From contig CAUYUJ010004335.1 of the NCBI GenBank assembly GCA_963575745.1, positions 857,356 to 921,355 on the forward strand: DNA of 64,000 nucleotides. Direction: 5' to 3'. The first letter of the stretch is position 1. Each line of letters begins with the position of its first letter. Made by a program: the position numbers and the translations under genes. Origin of the DNA: Prorocentrum cordatum (taxonomy: Eukaryota; Sar; Dinophyceae; Prorocentrales; Prorocentraceae). Below the pieces are notes generated by a model, which was given only the letters and a program-made list of their open reading frames with translations, was not told where the DNA came from and searched no databases. Shown here piece after piece: positions 53,720 through 63,605 of the stretch.

Positions 53720-54175
53720 TCCGCGACAAGACTAACGGCGACAGATCGGCGCGTGTCTGGCGCATGGCCGCCCGACTCAGCAGGAGACCGCGCCGCGGCG
53801 CCCTGCTCGCGCGCTGCGAGGAAACCGCGCGGGAACCTCGCGCCGCGCCGCCGCGGGCCCAGGGCGTTGCCACCGAAATGCGCGCAGCGAGCTCTCCCTG
53901 CAATCTTGTCCCGGCCCCGAGCCGCTTGATGCGGGCCACGAGCTGTTCCTTGGAGTCGCCATCCACGCTGACAAGATGCCCGGCCGCGTCAGGGCACTCG
54001 GCTGCTTTGGGCTGGTCAGTCGGGCCCGTCGAGGCCGGCGGGGCGCGAGTGCTGGCCGGTTGCCGCCTGGGCATATTGGCAGGGGGGAACGGGAAGTCGA
54101 TCGCGCCCTGGCGCGGGACCACGTCTGGGCGAGCTGGCCCCTGCCATATTTCCCTATGATCTCTGGCGAAGCGAT
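53720..54175 (-). CDS. Candidate exon, unknown protein
   Basis: The minus-strand frame reads ERWNRFARDHREIWQGPARP, DVVPRQGAIDFPFPPANMPR, PKAAECPDAAGHLVSVDGDS and KEQLVARIKRLGAGTRLQGE. It keeps aromatic, acidic and Gln/Asn residues that random GC-rich sequence seldom has. No family recognised. Probably one gene with the neighbouring blocks. Confidence 0.4.
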
Positions 54176-54890
54176 TCCAGCGTTCATGAGTCGCGGCGGG
54201 TCGGCCCACGCCTCCTCGACCGTTGGCCATGGATCTTCTCTGCGTTGGCCGGGCGAATCGAGGTTCCTCCCGCGACGGCGCCTCCGCAGCGGGCGCGTGG
54301 TTCATGATCGGGGGAGGGCCGGTGGCACGCGTGCGTCCGTCGCGCGCTGCTGCCGCCGTCGCTCGCAGCGCCGGCGGCCAGTCTGCCGTTCCGCGATGCA
54401 GTCGACAAGACAGCCAGCGCGAGGGAACGCTGGACTCCCGATCGCTCGCCGGCGTCGCCCGCAGCAGTGCTGGCCGAGCGCGAAGGGTGGCGGTGCGCGC
54501 CCAGCCCCGCTGAAAGCAAGCCGTCTGCTTCCTCGGCGGCGACTCGATGGCCTCGCTGGCCGGCGCGGGCCAGGGAGGCGTCGCCGGAGCGTCCGCGCCT
54601 GTCCGGGAATCTCCTCGCGGCCCGCCCAGTGCTGGCGACGTTGGACCAGCCCCCTCGCGGGGCCCTCTCCGCCCTCATACGTTCGCCCGCCGCCGCAGCG
54701 CCCAACCCGGCCTGGGCCGTCGCGGTCGGGCGACGAAGGCCGCAGCTGCGCAAAGCGGCCGCTAGCAACAAGGCGGCGCACGCACGGCAAGCTCGCCCTG
54801 TCCCTCTGGGTCTAGGACGCCGTCGTCAGGCAGCGATTGGTCGGAATAACGTGGATCGAGGTACCCTTCCCCCCCCAAGATTTCTGCGCG
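54175..54890. other. GC-rich DNA, no clear gene
   Basis: Several frames open on both strands owing to composition. None reads convincingly. Confidence 0.3.
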
Positions 54891-55295
54891 TCATCCGATT
54901 GAGCGGCTGAGGCGCAAGCTCCCAACGTCGCCAGGGGCGGGCGTTTGCCTCGGCGTGGGCACCTCGTCGTACGTGCAGCTACTCCACTGTTGCTCGCTGG
55001 GGTTCTGCTCGTGGCCCCTGTTGTCGCCGCGTGGTTCCAGGGCTGCGCGCGGCTGCGCGGCCCCTGTGCGCGGGGGCACCTGCGGATCTAGGGTCTGCCG
55101 CCCTGGCCCCCCAAAGGTTCCCCAGCGCCCCGCATCGCCCAGAGGTTGGCGGGCATGACCCACGCAAGATCGAAAATATTGGCGGCGTGGGGTCGACAAG
55201 ACTGGCGGCGCGGCATCGACAGGATTGACGGTGTAGCCCGCGGACTCGCCATCCCTACTGCGCGTGTCGTCGAAAGCGTTCCTGACCTCTCCCAC
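54891..55295 (-). CDS. Candidate exon, unknown protein, ends at a stop
   Basis: The minus-strand frame opens MGEVRNAFDDTRSRDGESAG, YTVNPVDAAPPVLSTPRRQY. It closes EPRGDNRGHEQNPSEQQWSS, CTYDEVPTPRQTPAPGDVGS and LRLSRSIG, then stop. The polar C-terminal text is unusual for random GC-rich DNA. The middle (Gly/Arg/Pro) is weaker and may be an intron. Confidence 0.35.
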   Translation of the reverse strand: MGEVRNAFDDTRSRDGESAGYTVNPVDAAPPVLSTPRRQYFRSCVGHARQPLGDAGRWGTFGGPGRQTLDPQVPPRTGAAQPRAALEPRGDNRGHEQNPSEQQWSSCTYDEVPTPRQTPAPGDVGSLRLSRSIG

Positions 55296-55459
55296 CCACC
55301 CCTAGGACTCCGCGTTGACCTCCTCGACCTCCTTCGCGCCGCCCCCGCCCTCGACCGCCATCTCCACCTCCCCAGAGATCCAACGCATTGAAACATCAAG
55401 ACGGACATGGTTCGTATTCTTCGGCCTCGACGGGGCACTCGCCGGGCCCCGGGACCGTC

Positions 55460-55960
55460 AAAAAACGACTCAGGATGAGAACCTGGTCCCGGGAAATGGG
55501 TCGAGACTTCCCGCATTGAAAAAATCACGACGTCGGATCTCTGGGCCCCTGACCCCCTTTACCTCCTCGTCGACCCTCCCCGCGCCCACCTCCACGACCT
55601 CCTCCGCCGCGTCGTCAAAGTCCCCCTGCACCTCCGTGCCCTCCTTGACCGCGCCGCCATTGACAGGGGCGACTCCCGCTGCTCCTTCTCGCGCGCGCAG
55701 ATCGGGGCGCCGCGGCAGACGGCGGCGGGCTCCATCTTCGCGCCTAAACACTCGCCGCGCACGTTCGCCCCGCGCGTTGATCGGGGCGCAGCAGCATATG
55801 AGGGCGGGCTTCAACTTCGCCCCCAGCATGTCGCAGAACGAAGCATAGGCTGGCTGCCACTACCCGGTGTCCCTGCAGATTCTCCTCGCAAGCGCTGATT
55901 GGGGCGCTGGGGTGGATGGCGGCGAGCCCCTTCTCCGCGCGCGCTGATCGGGGTGCTGAA
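55460..55960. repeat. Degenerate GATCGGGGCGC repeat with possible exon
   Basis: CAGATCGGGGCGCCGCGGCA, TTGATCGGGGCGCAGCAGCA, TGATTGGGGCGCTGGGGTG and TGATCGGGGTGCTGAAG recur about every 90 bp. The minus frame over 55690-55540 has GGAVKEGTEVQGDFDDAAEE then VVEVGAGRVDEEVKG, which may be an exon. Confidence 0.45.
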
Positions 55961-55964
55961 GTAG

Positions 55965-56880
55965 ATGGCGGCGCCCGACGGCCGACTGCCCGCCGCGAGA
56001 TCGGCGGCCTGCGCCAGCTCTCCAAGGGCGGCCCAGCGGGCGGCCAGAGCCGCCGCGGCGGCGGCCGCGGCGCAGGCGCAGGCGGCGACCGCGGCGGCCT
56101 CGCGGGGCGCGCCAGCTGCGTCGAACGCGCTGACGACGGGGGCGGCGTCGGCAGCTTCGACCGCGCGAGCGGCGCCAGCGGCGCCAGCCGCGGGTCGGCG
56201 CGCGCAGGCCGCGCCGGCGCGCCCGCGGGCGTCGGCGGCGCCCAGGGCGCCCGCAGAGGCGAGATTATGAGGGGCCCAGCCCGCGCCGACCGCCCGGAGG
56301 GCGTCGACAGCAAGAGCCGAGGCGGCGGCACCAGCGGCGCTGGAGGCGCTCGCAGCACTTCGCGGCTGCGGGATACACGCCAGATGGAAAGCGTGCGTGG
56401 CCATGGCTATGACCAGCTAACCCCGTGATCATAAGAATGTTTCTAGCCAGATAGACAAAGCAATGTTGCTTATAACAACGATCGTGCATGCCTCACTTGG
56501 GCGCAACTGGGCAGGTAACATTTGGGGCGGAACCAAAGTCGCAATCAAACTATGACAATCTAGAATCAATAGGCAATTATAATCTCTAGGTTTGCCCAGA
56601 TTGGGGGTATCTTCTTTTCCCAAAAAACTAGGTTTGAGTTTCAAGTTGAGGTGTGCCTTTTCTCTTGTTCCGCGCCGCTATGGGCGCGCAGTTTTTCCTT
56701 CCCCCCCCTGCGCATTTCAGAAAAATTGGCCCCGCGCTCTCCCCTCCAGACGCACGTGGCGCCGCGTGGACATCGCGGCGCATCGCGTTAGGCGTGGCCC
56801 CGCGCGATGGTCAGCAACTTCAGCGCCGCTCTGCATGTCCTAGCAGTTAGCGCGAGAATCCCGCCCTAGCCTGCGCTGCC
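55965..56880. other. GC-rich DNA, then a lower-GC gap
   Basis: 55965-56380 is Ala-coding in several frames. 56430-56690 is lower in GC and looks non-coding. Confidence 0.3.
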
Positions 56881-56999
56881 CTCGCCGCGCGGTCAGGCGC
56901 CGCGCCCTCGACGCACGAGAATCCCACTCTCGCCTGGGACACCCACATCATGTAACGAATGTGCTTGGACGGGGGGGCGATGTATATTTAGATTTGGCG

Positions 57000-57510
57000 G
57001 CGGCTACGGCTGGAAGTGGAGGGGCGCGCCATTTCCGGAGGAGGCGCGCCCAGCACCTGGGCGCGGCCAGGCCTTCTTGCCCGAGTCAGCGCCGAACGGG
57101 AGGAGAGCCGCGAGGCCCCCCCAGCGGCCGACGTCGGCCGCGGGGGCCATGGCAGACTTGACACGGGGCAGCGGCGACATAACGCCGGGAACGCGCGGGC
57201 GCGAGCGGCTTCGCCGCGAAGCAAGCGGGGGCGCGGCGGCCTGCAGGCCAGTTCAGAAACGAGGCCGGCGACGACTGCGCCGCCGTCGGGCGCGGCAACC
57301 GCGCCAAGCGGGCGGTCGGCGCAGGCAAACAGCAAGTCCCGGCAGGGCTCGTCGCAGAGTAGCCCGGTGCAGCTACGGGTGGCGACCAGCGAACCCGCGG
57401 CCCATGAGTCCCATGGGAGAAGTGCGACGCCGAGGGTCTGCGCTGCGTCAAAGGAAAGCAGCCAGGTCGTCGACGCTGGCTGGGCGCGGCAGACCGCTGG
57501 CAGAGGCAAC
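57000..57510 (-). CDS. Candidate exon, Cys-containing unknown protein
   Basis: The minus-strand frame reads AVCRAQPASTTWLLSFDAAQ, TLGVALLPWDSWAAGSLVAT, RSCTGLLCDEPCRDLLFACA, DRPLGAVAAPDGGAVVAGLV and SELACRPPRPRLLRGEAARA. The Trp, Asp, Phe and Cys content stands out from random GC-rich translation. Upstream in another frame, RTWPLKQLFIRRLEAAPKGR continues the protein-like text. No domain recognised. Confidence 0.4.
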
Positions 57511-57693
57511 GCCCGAGATGATCTGATCGTGCGCCATGGGCCATGGGCCGCGTCGGCGTCGCACTGGCCCGCGGAAGGCCATGGCCGAACTGCGCCGAGC
57601 GGCCCTCGATGAGCGAGCGGAACGCGCGCGTGGACCGCGCAGGCAGGCCCCGGCCTTTAGGGGCGGCCTCGAGCCTGCGGATGAAGAGCTGCT

Positions 57694-59043
57694 TCAGGGG
57701 CCATGTTCTGATCCGCGAAGAACGCGGCCGCGGCGGGGTGGGCGGGGCGGGGGCGGGAGAGGGTTGCCCGCGCCATGGGGGCGCCCGCCTGTAGCGTCTG
57801 CGCGGGCGGCGAAGAGCAGACCGCGCGGGGCCCGCGGCTGGCGGGGCCGCGAGTTCGCAACCGAGGTGGGCCGCAGCGGCCGCAATGCCGGGGCCGCGCT
57901 GTCCTCCGCGAGCAGCCGCCTGATCAGGCGAAGGGCTAGCTCGACCGCGGGCCCGAGGAGGTCCGCCATGGCCGCCCCGGGCCGCCGCGGGCCGGCAGGG
58001 GGCCGCAGCGCTCCGCGCCAGGCTTCCGAGAGCCCGAGCGCGCGGGCGAGGTCGGCGGCGGGGGAGCGGGCAGCGTGAAACCCTTGCGCGCGGAGACAAG
58101 CAACAAACTTGCACCCTGCACCCGACGTGGCAGGCCTTGCACGGCTGCCCGTCGCCGCCAGGAGCACCCTCGGGAAAGGGTTGGGCACGGGGGCGGCGAG
58201 CCGGGGCCGCGGGGAAATGGGCGCCGCGGGGGGGTCAACGAGGGCCGGTCGCGCAAACGATGGCGCGCTTCCCATGAGCATAATCCCGCCTCGCCGGGCA
58301 GCTAGCGGAGCGGCTACGCGCGCGGCCGGGCCGGCCAGCCCCCCCCCCTCGCCGACGCCAAGCGGCGGCTGCAACGCTGGCGAACTGACCTCGCCACTCG
58401 CGAGGCAGCGCAGTTCGGCCCCGTGGAGACGCATCGCGGGGGGGCCCATGCCACCCGTGTCTGAGCCGCGCCGGCAGGGAACTCTTCCGCGCCGCCTGGA
58501 CAATTTCGGGCGTTCGCGACGCCCGCGGCTTGAGGCGCGAGGCACCTCGGCGTCTGGGGCGCCACCCCCGCCGCCCCTGCCCCCGCCGCGCTCCGCGCGC
58601 GTCAGCCTGCCGCCCCCGGCGCGCGAGTCCGCGAAGAAAAAAGAAGGCGTCGTTGCGTGGAGGGCTGGGGTCGGCTGCCGGCGGCTCGGGGGCGGGCGGT
58701 CGCTCCGGCCAAGAGCCGATAGGGATCTTCGGGCAGCTCGCCCGGCGGGGCGGGGGGGCCCGGATTGCCTGTTGCGGGGGGGGCGCGCGCCGAACAGCCG
58801 CTGGCGGGCAGCGCGCCTCTGTCGCGGGTCGGTGGCCGGCGGCGCGGAGTAGCAGCCCCAGCGTGGATCCCAACGGTCAGCGAGACAGCGCAGTCCGATA
58901 GCTGGGGGGACCGGGCTCCGCGGATGAGAACACCGGGGCCGGGGCGGTCGATGGCGACGGCGTCGATCTGAGTCTCGCCGGAACCAGAAACCTCGTTTGG
59001 GCTGGCGCAGGGGGGCGGCGAGAGCCGCTGCCTGTCGCGACAT
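57694..59043 (-). CDS. Long minus-strand coding-like block, unknown protein
   Basis: 449-residue open frame. Well-formed parts include SDTGGMGPPAMRLHGAELRC, LASGEVSSPALQPPLGVGEG, PLAARRGGIMLMGSAPSFAR, PALVDPPAAPISPRPRLAAP, AGCKFVACLRAQGFHAARSP and MADLLGPAVELALRLIRRLL. The first 150 residues (Arg/Pro-rich) are doubtful. Competing open frames exist because GC is very high, so codon-usage analysis or RNA is needed to confirm it. It may form one gene with the blocks at 57000 and 58602. Confidence 0.4.
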   Translation of the reverse strand: MSRQAAALAAPLRQPKRGFWFRRDSDRRRRHRPPRPRCSHPRSPVPPAIGLRCLADRWDPRWGCYSAPPATDPRQRRAARQRLFGARPPRNRQSGPPRPAGRAARRSLSALGRSDRPPPSRRQPTPALHATTPSFFFADSRAGGGRLTRAERGGGRGGGGGAPDAEVPRASSRGRRERPKLSRRRGRVPCRRGSDTGGMGPPAMRLHGAELRCLASGEVSSPALQPPLGVGEGGGLAGPAARVAAPLAARRGGIMLMGSAPSFARPALVDPPAAPISPRPRLAAPVPNPFPRVLLAATGSRARPATSGAGCKFVACLRAQGFHAARSPAADLARALGLSEAWRGALRPPAGPRRPGAAMADLLGPAVELALRLIRRLLAEDSAAPALRPLRPTSVANSRPRQPRAPRGLLFAARADATGGRPHGAGNPLPPPPRPPRRGRVLRGSEHGP

Positions 59044-59675
59044 GAAGGCCAGCTGGCAGTGAGACCTGCCGCGCCTTGCCGGGGCTCTGCCCGTTGGGCG
59101 CCGACGCCCCCGGCGACGACGGCGGGGAGATCGCCATTGTCATCGGGGGGCGGGCAAGGGGCGCAAAAACGCAGGCTGCCCGGGCGGGGGGCGAGAGGCA
59201 GACGGAGGCCAGGCGAACGCGGGCGCCGGACCAGACCAGGACGGCGACTTCGAAAGCACACCCAGGGACGAGGTCCCCGCGGAGCGGGGACTGAAACGCG
59301 CGAGAACAACAGACGACGGCGAACTCCCCGCAGGCCCGGGTCCGCCCCGCGGGCCGGGGATGGCCGGGGCCTCGAAGCGCGGGGCGCCCCGTTAGGAAGA
59401 GCGGCGCGCTGGGCGGCGACGTCCTGTCGGGGCCAGTGCGTCTCCTGCAGGTGGAGCGAAGTCCCGCTGCTACTTGACGTCGGCGGACTGCGCGCGCGTG
59501 ACCCCCCCGGCGCCCCGCAACGCGAGCGGCGGGGCCGGGCGCGGGTAGTCCGCCGAATGCCCGCCGCGAGTTCGGCGGCAGCGCGGACGGCGCAGGCGGG
59601 CCTCCGCACAGTCCCAGGACGCCAGGCGGCGCCAAAATGCAAGACCCCGCAGGGCGCCCTCGCGGTTCTGAGCAA
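58602..59675 (-). CDS. Overlapping minus-strand coding-like block, unknown protein
   Basis: In a second minus frame, 59170-58640 reads CAPCPPPDDNGDLPAVVAGG, SGSGETQIDAVAIDRPGPGV, LIRGARSPQLSDCAVSLTVG and PAPPGELPEDPYRLLAGATA. It overlaps the 57694-59043 block; at most one of the two can be coding in 58602-59043, and here this one reads better over 59050-58690. No family. Confidence 0.35.
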   Translation of the reverse strand: MLRTARAPCGVLHFGAAWRPGTVRRPACAVRAAAELAAGIRRTTRARPRRSRCGAPGGSRARSPPTSSSSGTSLHLQETHWPRQDVAAQRAALPNGAPRASRPRPSPARGADPGLRGVRRRLLFSRVSVPAPRGPRPWVCFRSRRPGLVRRPRSPGLRLPLAPRPGSLRFCAPCPPPDDNGDLPAVVAGGVGAQRAEPRQGAAGLTASWPSCRDRQRLSPPPCASPNEVSGSGETQIDAVAIDRPGPGVLIRGARSPQLSDCAVSLTVGIHAGAATPRRRPPTRDRGALPASGCSARAPPATGNPGPPAPPGELPEDPYRLLAGATARPRAAGSRPQPSTQRRLLFSSRTRAPGAAG

Positions 59676-60329
59676 CTGGAGGCCAGCCGGGTGGAAGTCC
59701 GGGGCAAGCCTTCGCAGCGCCAGGCCAAGGGCGCGGCCGGCAGCGCGGCCGCTGGCGGCGGGGCGGTCCAGGTCAGCGCCGAGGAACTGATTCGAGCCTG
59801 CCCCCCACGGCCGCGCCTAGGGGCGCGCCTGATGAGCGACTCATCGGGAAGTCCTGCCGCGCGGAGATCGCGACGGGTCGCGCAGGGAAGGGGGGCGGCG
59901 CATTCCCGACGTCTGGTGGCAGTAGAGGCGCGAGGTCTCGTCTTGCAGAGTCTTGCAATGTTAGCGAAGTGCACTAACCTCGTAGGAGCGTGGAACGGGT
60001 GCGTCGGATGGGGTTGCCGGTGGGCCAGTCGCGGACCCAATTCCCGATCCGCGTCTGGAGACACCGCGGGTCGAACTGGTTCCCCACTGCGTCGAAGAGC
60101 GCGAGGTCTCTCATCCCGCGTGCTCGGAAATAGTCTCTGTGGCTGGTGGCGTTGGCGCGCTCGTCTGCCGACGGCGTCTGGACTCCGTAGACCATTCCTC
60201 ATGGCAGGAACTAGTGCATGTCGGAGAAAGCACCCCTGGTACATGTTGGATAGAATCGAGCTGCCGTGCCTGGAACGGAGAGCGATGGTGGGCATGCCGT
60301 GCGGATGCATGCCCCGGCGTGCGTCCCAA

Positions 60330-61200
60330 GGACTACGGGTCTTGGGCCACTTCAGAGTATCGACTCGGCCGGATGGCGAGGGAAGGGTGGCGACCCAATA
60401 CCGCTTCAGGGGAACGCCGCACATTCACCTGCGTCGTAGAAAAAGGGCCCAGCGATCGGGAATGTGGCCGAGCGCCTGAGCGATGATTTGCTTGTGGAAA
60501 GGAAGCAGGGTGGATTGATCTTCTGCCACGACGTGGACGGGAATGTCCTGGCGTCGGGTCTGCGCGACCCACGCAGCGAGCGGGGCGGCCCCGAAATTTC
60601 TCAATTGTTCTCCGAAGAGTCCGAGGAGGCCTCCGAATTGGTGGGCGCTAGATACTTCGTTGCATGGGGAGACGGGCGTGATGACGAGAAGTGTGTCGGC
60701 AGGGAGGGCGCCGACCCAGCCAGGCACGCGGGGGGGGCCCCGTGGCGTATCGCGCCGGAAACGATCCCAAACGTCATGGGCGAGCTGGGTACGGGGAGGG
60801 CCGGCGTGGTGGTCAGGGTTGCCCCAAACGCTGTTGCACGCACGCGCGCCGCAATTACATCGTCCACATCGACGTAAGCGGCGAGAGCGGGGTGGAACCC
60901 CAGGAGGGGCACGCTGGGTCCGAGCCCTGCACTACCGTAGTGCGCCCGGGCAGAAGATCGTCGTCGTGGCCGTGCGTTCCCGAGGCCCTTGGATCGTTCC
61001 TTCGTCGAGTAGTTCCTGTATAGCACGCCCTGTTCCGTCCAACCTTGGGCCCAGATGCTGGGGACGACCACTACGGGAGGACGAGCGGGTCTGCTGCCGA
61101 GCTGCTCGTCGTGAGACAGGCGCCACCATGCCAGTAGTGCGTGCTCGAGACCGATACTGGGATAGAAATCTGGGGCGAGCGGGTGCCTGGTAGACATGGG
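60330..61200 (-). pseudogene. Degenerate minus-strand reading of unknown family
   Basis: From 61197 the minus strand reads HPLAPDFYPSIGLEHALLAW, WRLSHDEQLGSRPARPPVVV, VPSIWAQGWTEQGV, FHPALAAYVDVDDVIAARVR and SSPMTFGIVSGAIRHGAPPA. Near 60700 it shifts to another frame: TLLVITPVSPCNEVSSAHQF, GGLLGLFGEQLRNFGAAPLA, AWVAQTRRQDIPVHVVAEDQ and GHIPDRWALFLRRR. About 60440 a third frame has VRRSPEAVLGRHPSLAIRP. Continuous sense across frames shows a real but frameshifted protein, perhaps a mobile-element gene. I cannot name it. Confidence 0.45.
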
Positions 61201-61229
61201 GGTGCCAGTGGGGCCAGGTGAGGATGGCC

Positions 61230-62200
61230 TCGCCGAGGTCGCGGGGGGGACATCCCCGGGGGTCCCTCAGCGGGCCAGCGCCGGGGAGCGGGCGCAGGCT
61301 GGCGTCCGAACGCGTGCCTAGTCGGCTGTGCGGACGGGTGAAATGGATCAGGGGCCAGCGGGAAACCCTGGAGGGGCTATTGACCTGCCGTGTGGGGGGG
61401 GGGTATGTGCGGGCGGCTGGGGCAAGTTCGCCGTAGCAGAACGTGGGCAGTTGGCGCGGTCGTCTGAGTTGCGTGTGCGAGGAAAGGTACTAAACTGGGA
61501 GAGGATTCCTGGCACAAGCACACACAGACTGGACTGACACACGTCCTGAGGATCATCGATCCTGCCTCCTTGTCTGGATAGGGGTTGCGGCAGAGCTTGT
61601 CTCGGGGGCGTCCAGGGGGGGAGGGGGGCACCCAAGAGGGGGGTTCGCGGATCATGGCCCGAGGCATGTGTGCTGACGAGGGTGGGGGGCAGGGAACGAT
61701 TTGAAAAAAAAGGGTGGCCATGCAATCCAGGGAGATATCATGGCCCCAGCAACGATATCCACCCTCTTGTAGTCATCACCCCCCTCTTGGCCGCCCCCGA
61801 GTGCGGAGCCGACCCGCCCCCTACATTCAAACCCTTATCCGAAAGTTGAAGAGGGGGCTAAACGCACACGGTCGGCCCAACCCCATCTGCCTTGACTCCT
61901 CTGGAACCCGGTCCTTTTCGGAGGAAAGGCAACCCACCCTCATCAGAAGCACGTCGTGTAAGCGAAACCCCGTGATCGAACAGGGCAGGGCTGTTTCAGC
62001 TGACGCCCGGGACTGCCCAGCAAACGCCCGTTATGAGAGTCGGGGTGGTCTTCCCTCCCGTGATGACCCTCCAGACCTCTCCTGGGATGCGTCCTGACCA
62101 AAATCCCATGGGGAATCCAGCTGTGGCCAAGAAGAGCCCCGCGGAGGCCAACCAACGGTCCACGAAATGCGACCCCGATGCCCCCCCCCAAACAACAAAA
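61230..62200. other. Gap without a clear gene
   Basis: G-rich (61240-61270, 61400, 61610-61700). No recognised element. Confidence 0.35.
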
Positions 62201-62206
62201 AAATGC

Positions 62207-62468
62207 CCTTGTCCTTGAAGTCGTGCGCCACCTGCGACACGTGGCCCTGGGCGCCGGAGAGCGCCCCAGCGGCCATGTCGAGCGCCCTCTCTGCTAGGGC
62301 GCTCTCCTCGCCCGCGGCGCTCGCCGCCGCCCGCGCCGCCCCAGCGGCCGCGGCCTGCTCGGACCCCTCGCGGGCCGCCGCCGCGCCGGCCTCGGCATCG
62401 CTGCCAGTCGAGCGCGCGTCGGCGCCAAGGTCCGCCAGCGCCCGCGGCGCCGCCTCGCGGGCTGCCGC
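62207..62468 (-). CDS. Candidate exon, alanine-rich helical protein
   Basis: The minus strand reads AREAAPRALADLGADARSTG, SDAEAGAAAAREGSEQAAAA, GAARAAASAAGEESALAERA, LDMAAGALSGAQGHVSQVAH and DFKDKG. It starts directly after a GGAGGA tract at a GGCAG acceptor. CAAGG|GCATTT would be a GC donor at the other end. Regular Ala/Glu/Arg spacing predicts a long helix or coiled coil. Function unknown. Confidence 0.5.
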
Positions 62469-62720
62469 CCTCCTCCTCCTCCTCCTCCTCCTCCTCCTCC
62501 TCCTCCTCCTCCTCCTCCTCCTGTTCCTCCTCCTCCTCCTCCTCCTCCTCCTCCTCCTCCTCCTCCTCCTCCTCCTCCTCTCCTCCTCCTCCTCCTCCTC
62601 CTCCTCCTCCTCCTCCTCCTCCTCCTCCCCCTCCTCCCCTTCCTCCTTCTTCACCTCCTCCTCCTGCTGCTGCTCCTCCTCCTCCTCCTCCTCCTCATCC
62701 ATTCCTTCTCCTTTCGCAGC
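62469..62720. repeat. CCT triplet tract
   Basis: About 250 bp of (CCT)n, directly at the acceptor side of the Ala-rich exon. Confidence 0.95.
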
Positions 62721-63345
62721 ACACCGCAGATGCGGATAAGAGTGAGGGGGCGGTGGAGACGTCGGGAGTCTGCGAGACACTGGAGAAGCCCGCCGCAGGC
62801 GCCAATGTTTCACAAAACAAATCATGCAACGAGCCCGCCGCAGGCGCCGTATTTTCGTCAAACCGATGTGGGTAGGTCGCGGGTGTGTCGCAAATCGATC
62901 GGGGCTGGGTCGCGGGGTCGCTGTTGGGTCGCGGGTGGGTCACGGATGGGTCGCGGGGTGGGTCGCGGGTGGGTCGCAAGTGGGTCGCGGGTGGGTCGCA
63001 GGTGTGTCGCGGAGGGGTCGCGGGTGGGGTCGCGGGTGTGTCGCGGGGTGGGTCGCGGGTGAGTCGCGAGTGGGTCGAGGGTGGGTCACGGGGTGGGTCG
63101 CGGGTGGGTCGCTGGTTGGGTCGCGGGTGGTGTGCGGGGTGGGTCGCGGGGTAGGTCGCGGGGTGGGTCGCGGGGTGGGCCGCGGGGTGGGTCGCGGGTG
63201 GGACGCGGGTGGGTCGCGGGTGGGACGACGACAACAAGCAACAACAACGCAACAACGCAACAACGCAAAATCCTCACCACGGATCCCCACTTCAGCCACA
63301 CACCCAGGGACAATGAATGACCGTTCGGCCCCCTCACTCTGATAC
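62705..63345 (-). repeat. Composite repeat, copy 2 (inverted relative to 48.2-48.8 kb)
   Basis: CCGCAGATGCGGATAAGAGTG, two GCCCGCCGCAGGCGCC words about 50 bp apart, about 30 units of GGTGGGTCGCG, then GACGACGACAACAAGCAACA and (AACAACGC)n. It continues into CAGCCACACACCCAGGGACA, which matches 45585-45630 inverted. Confidence 0.9.
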
Positions 63346-63605
63346 ATAACTCCTCCCTCTCGCACCCCGAGCCAGTTTTTAGGGCGCGCCGGGCGTTTCA
63401 CCTGAGACTTCCTCACCACGTATGGCCCTGAAGCTTGGCAATTTACAACAATTTCACACATGGAAGGCGGGTGGTTTCAACATGTGGCTTTCGCCTTAGC
63501 GCCGCGCGCATTCGGTTAACATATTTGCAAGAGCTCCACGGATTGAGGGCGGCCGTGTTCAAAATGTGGCTCTCGCCCAAGCGCCGCGTACATTCGCTTC
63601 AGAAA
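63345..63605 (+). repeat. About 80-bp array, fourth block
   Basis: ATAACTCCTCCCTCTCGCAC, CACCTGAGACTTCCTCACCA, then three units with GTGGCTTTCGCCTTAGCGCC or GTGGCTCTCGCCCAAGCGCC. Confidence 0.85.

Noticed and set aside
62705-63245. Trp/Val/Gly/Arg-rich frame at the GGTGGGTCGCG array as a gene
   Set aside because: It is the CGACCCACC minisatellite; the inverted copy at 48.3 kb gives the same readings.
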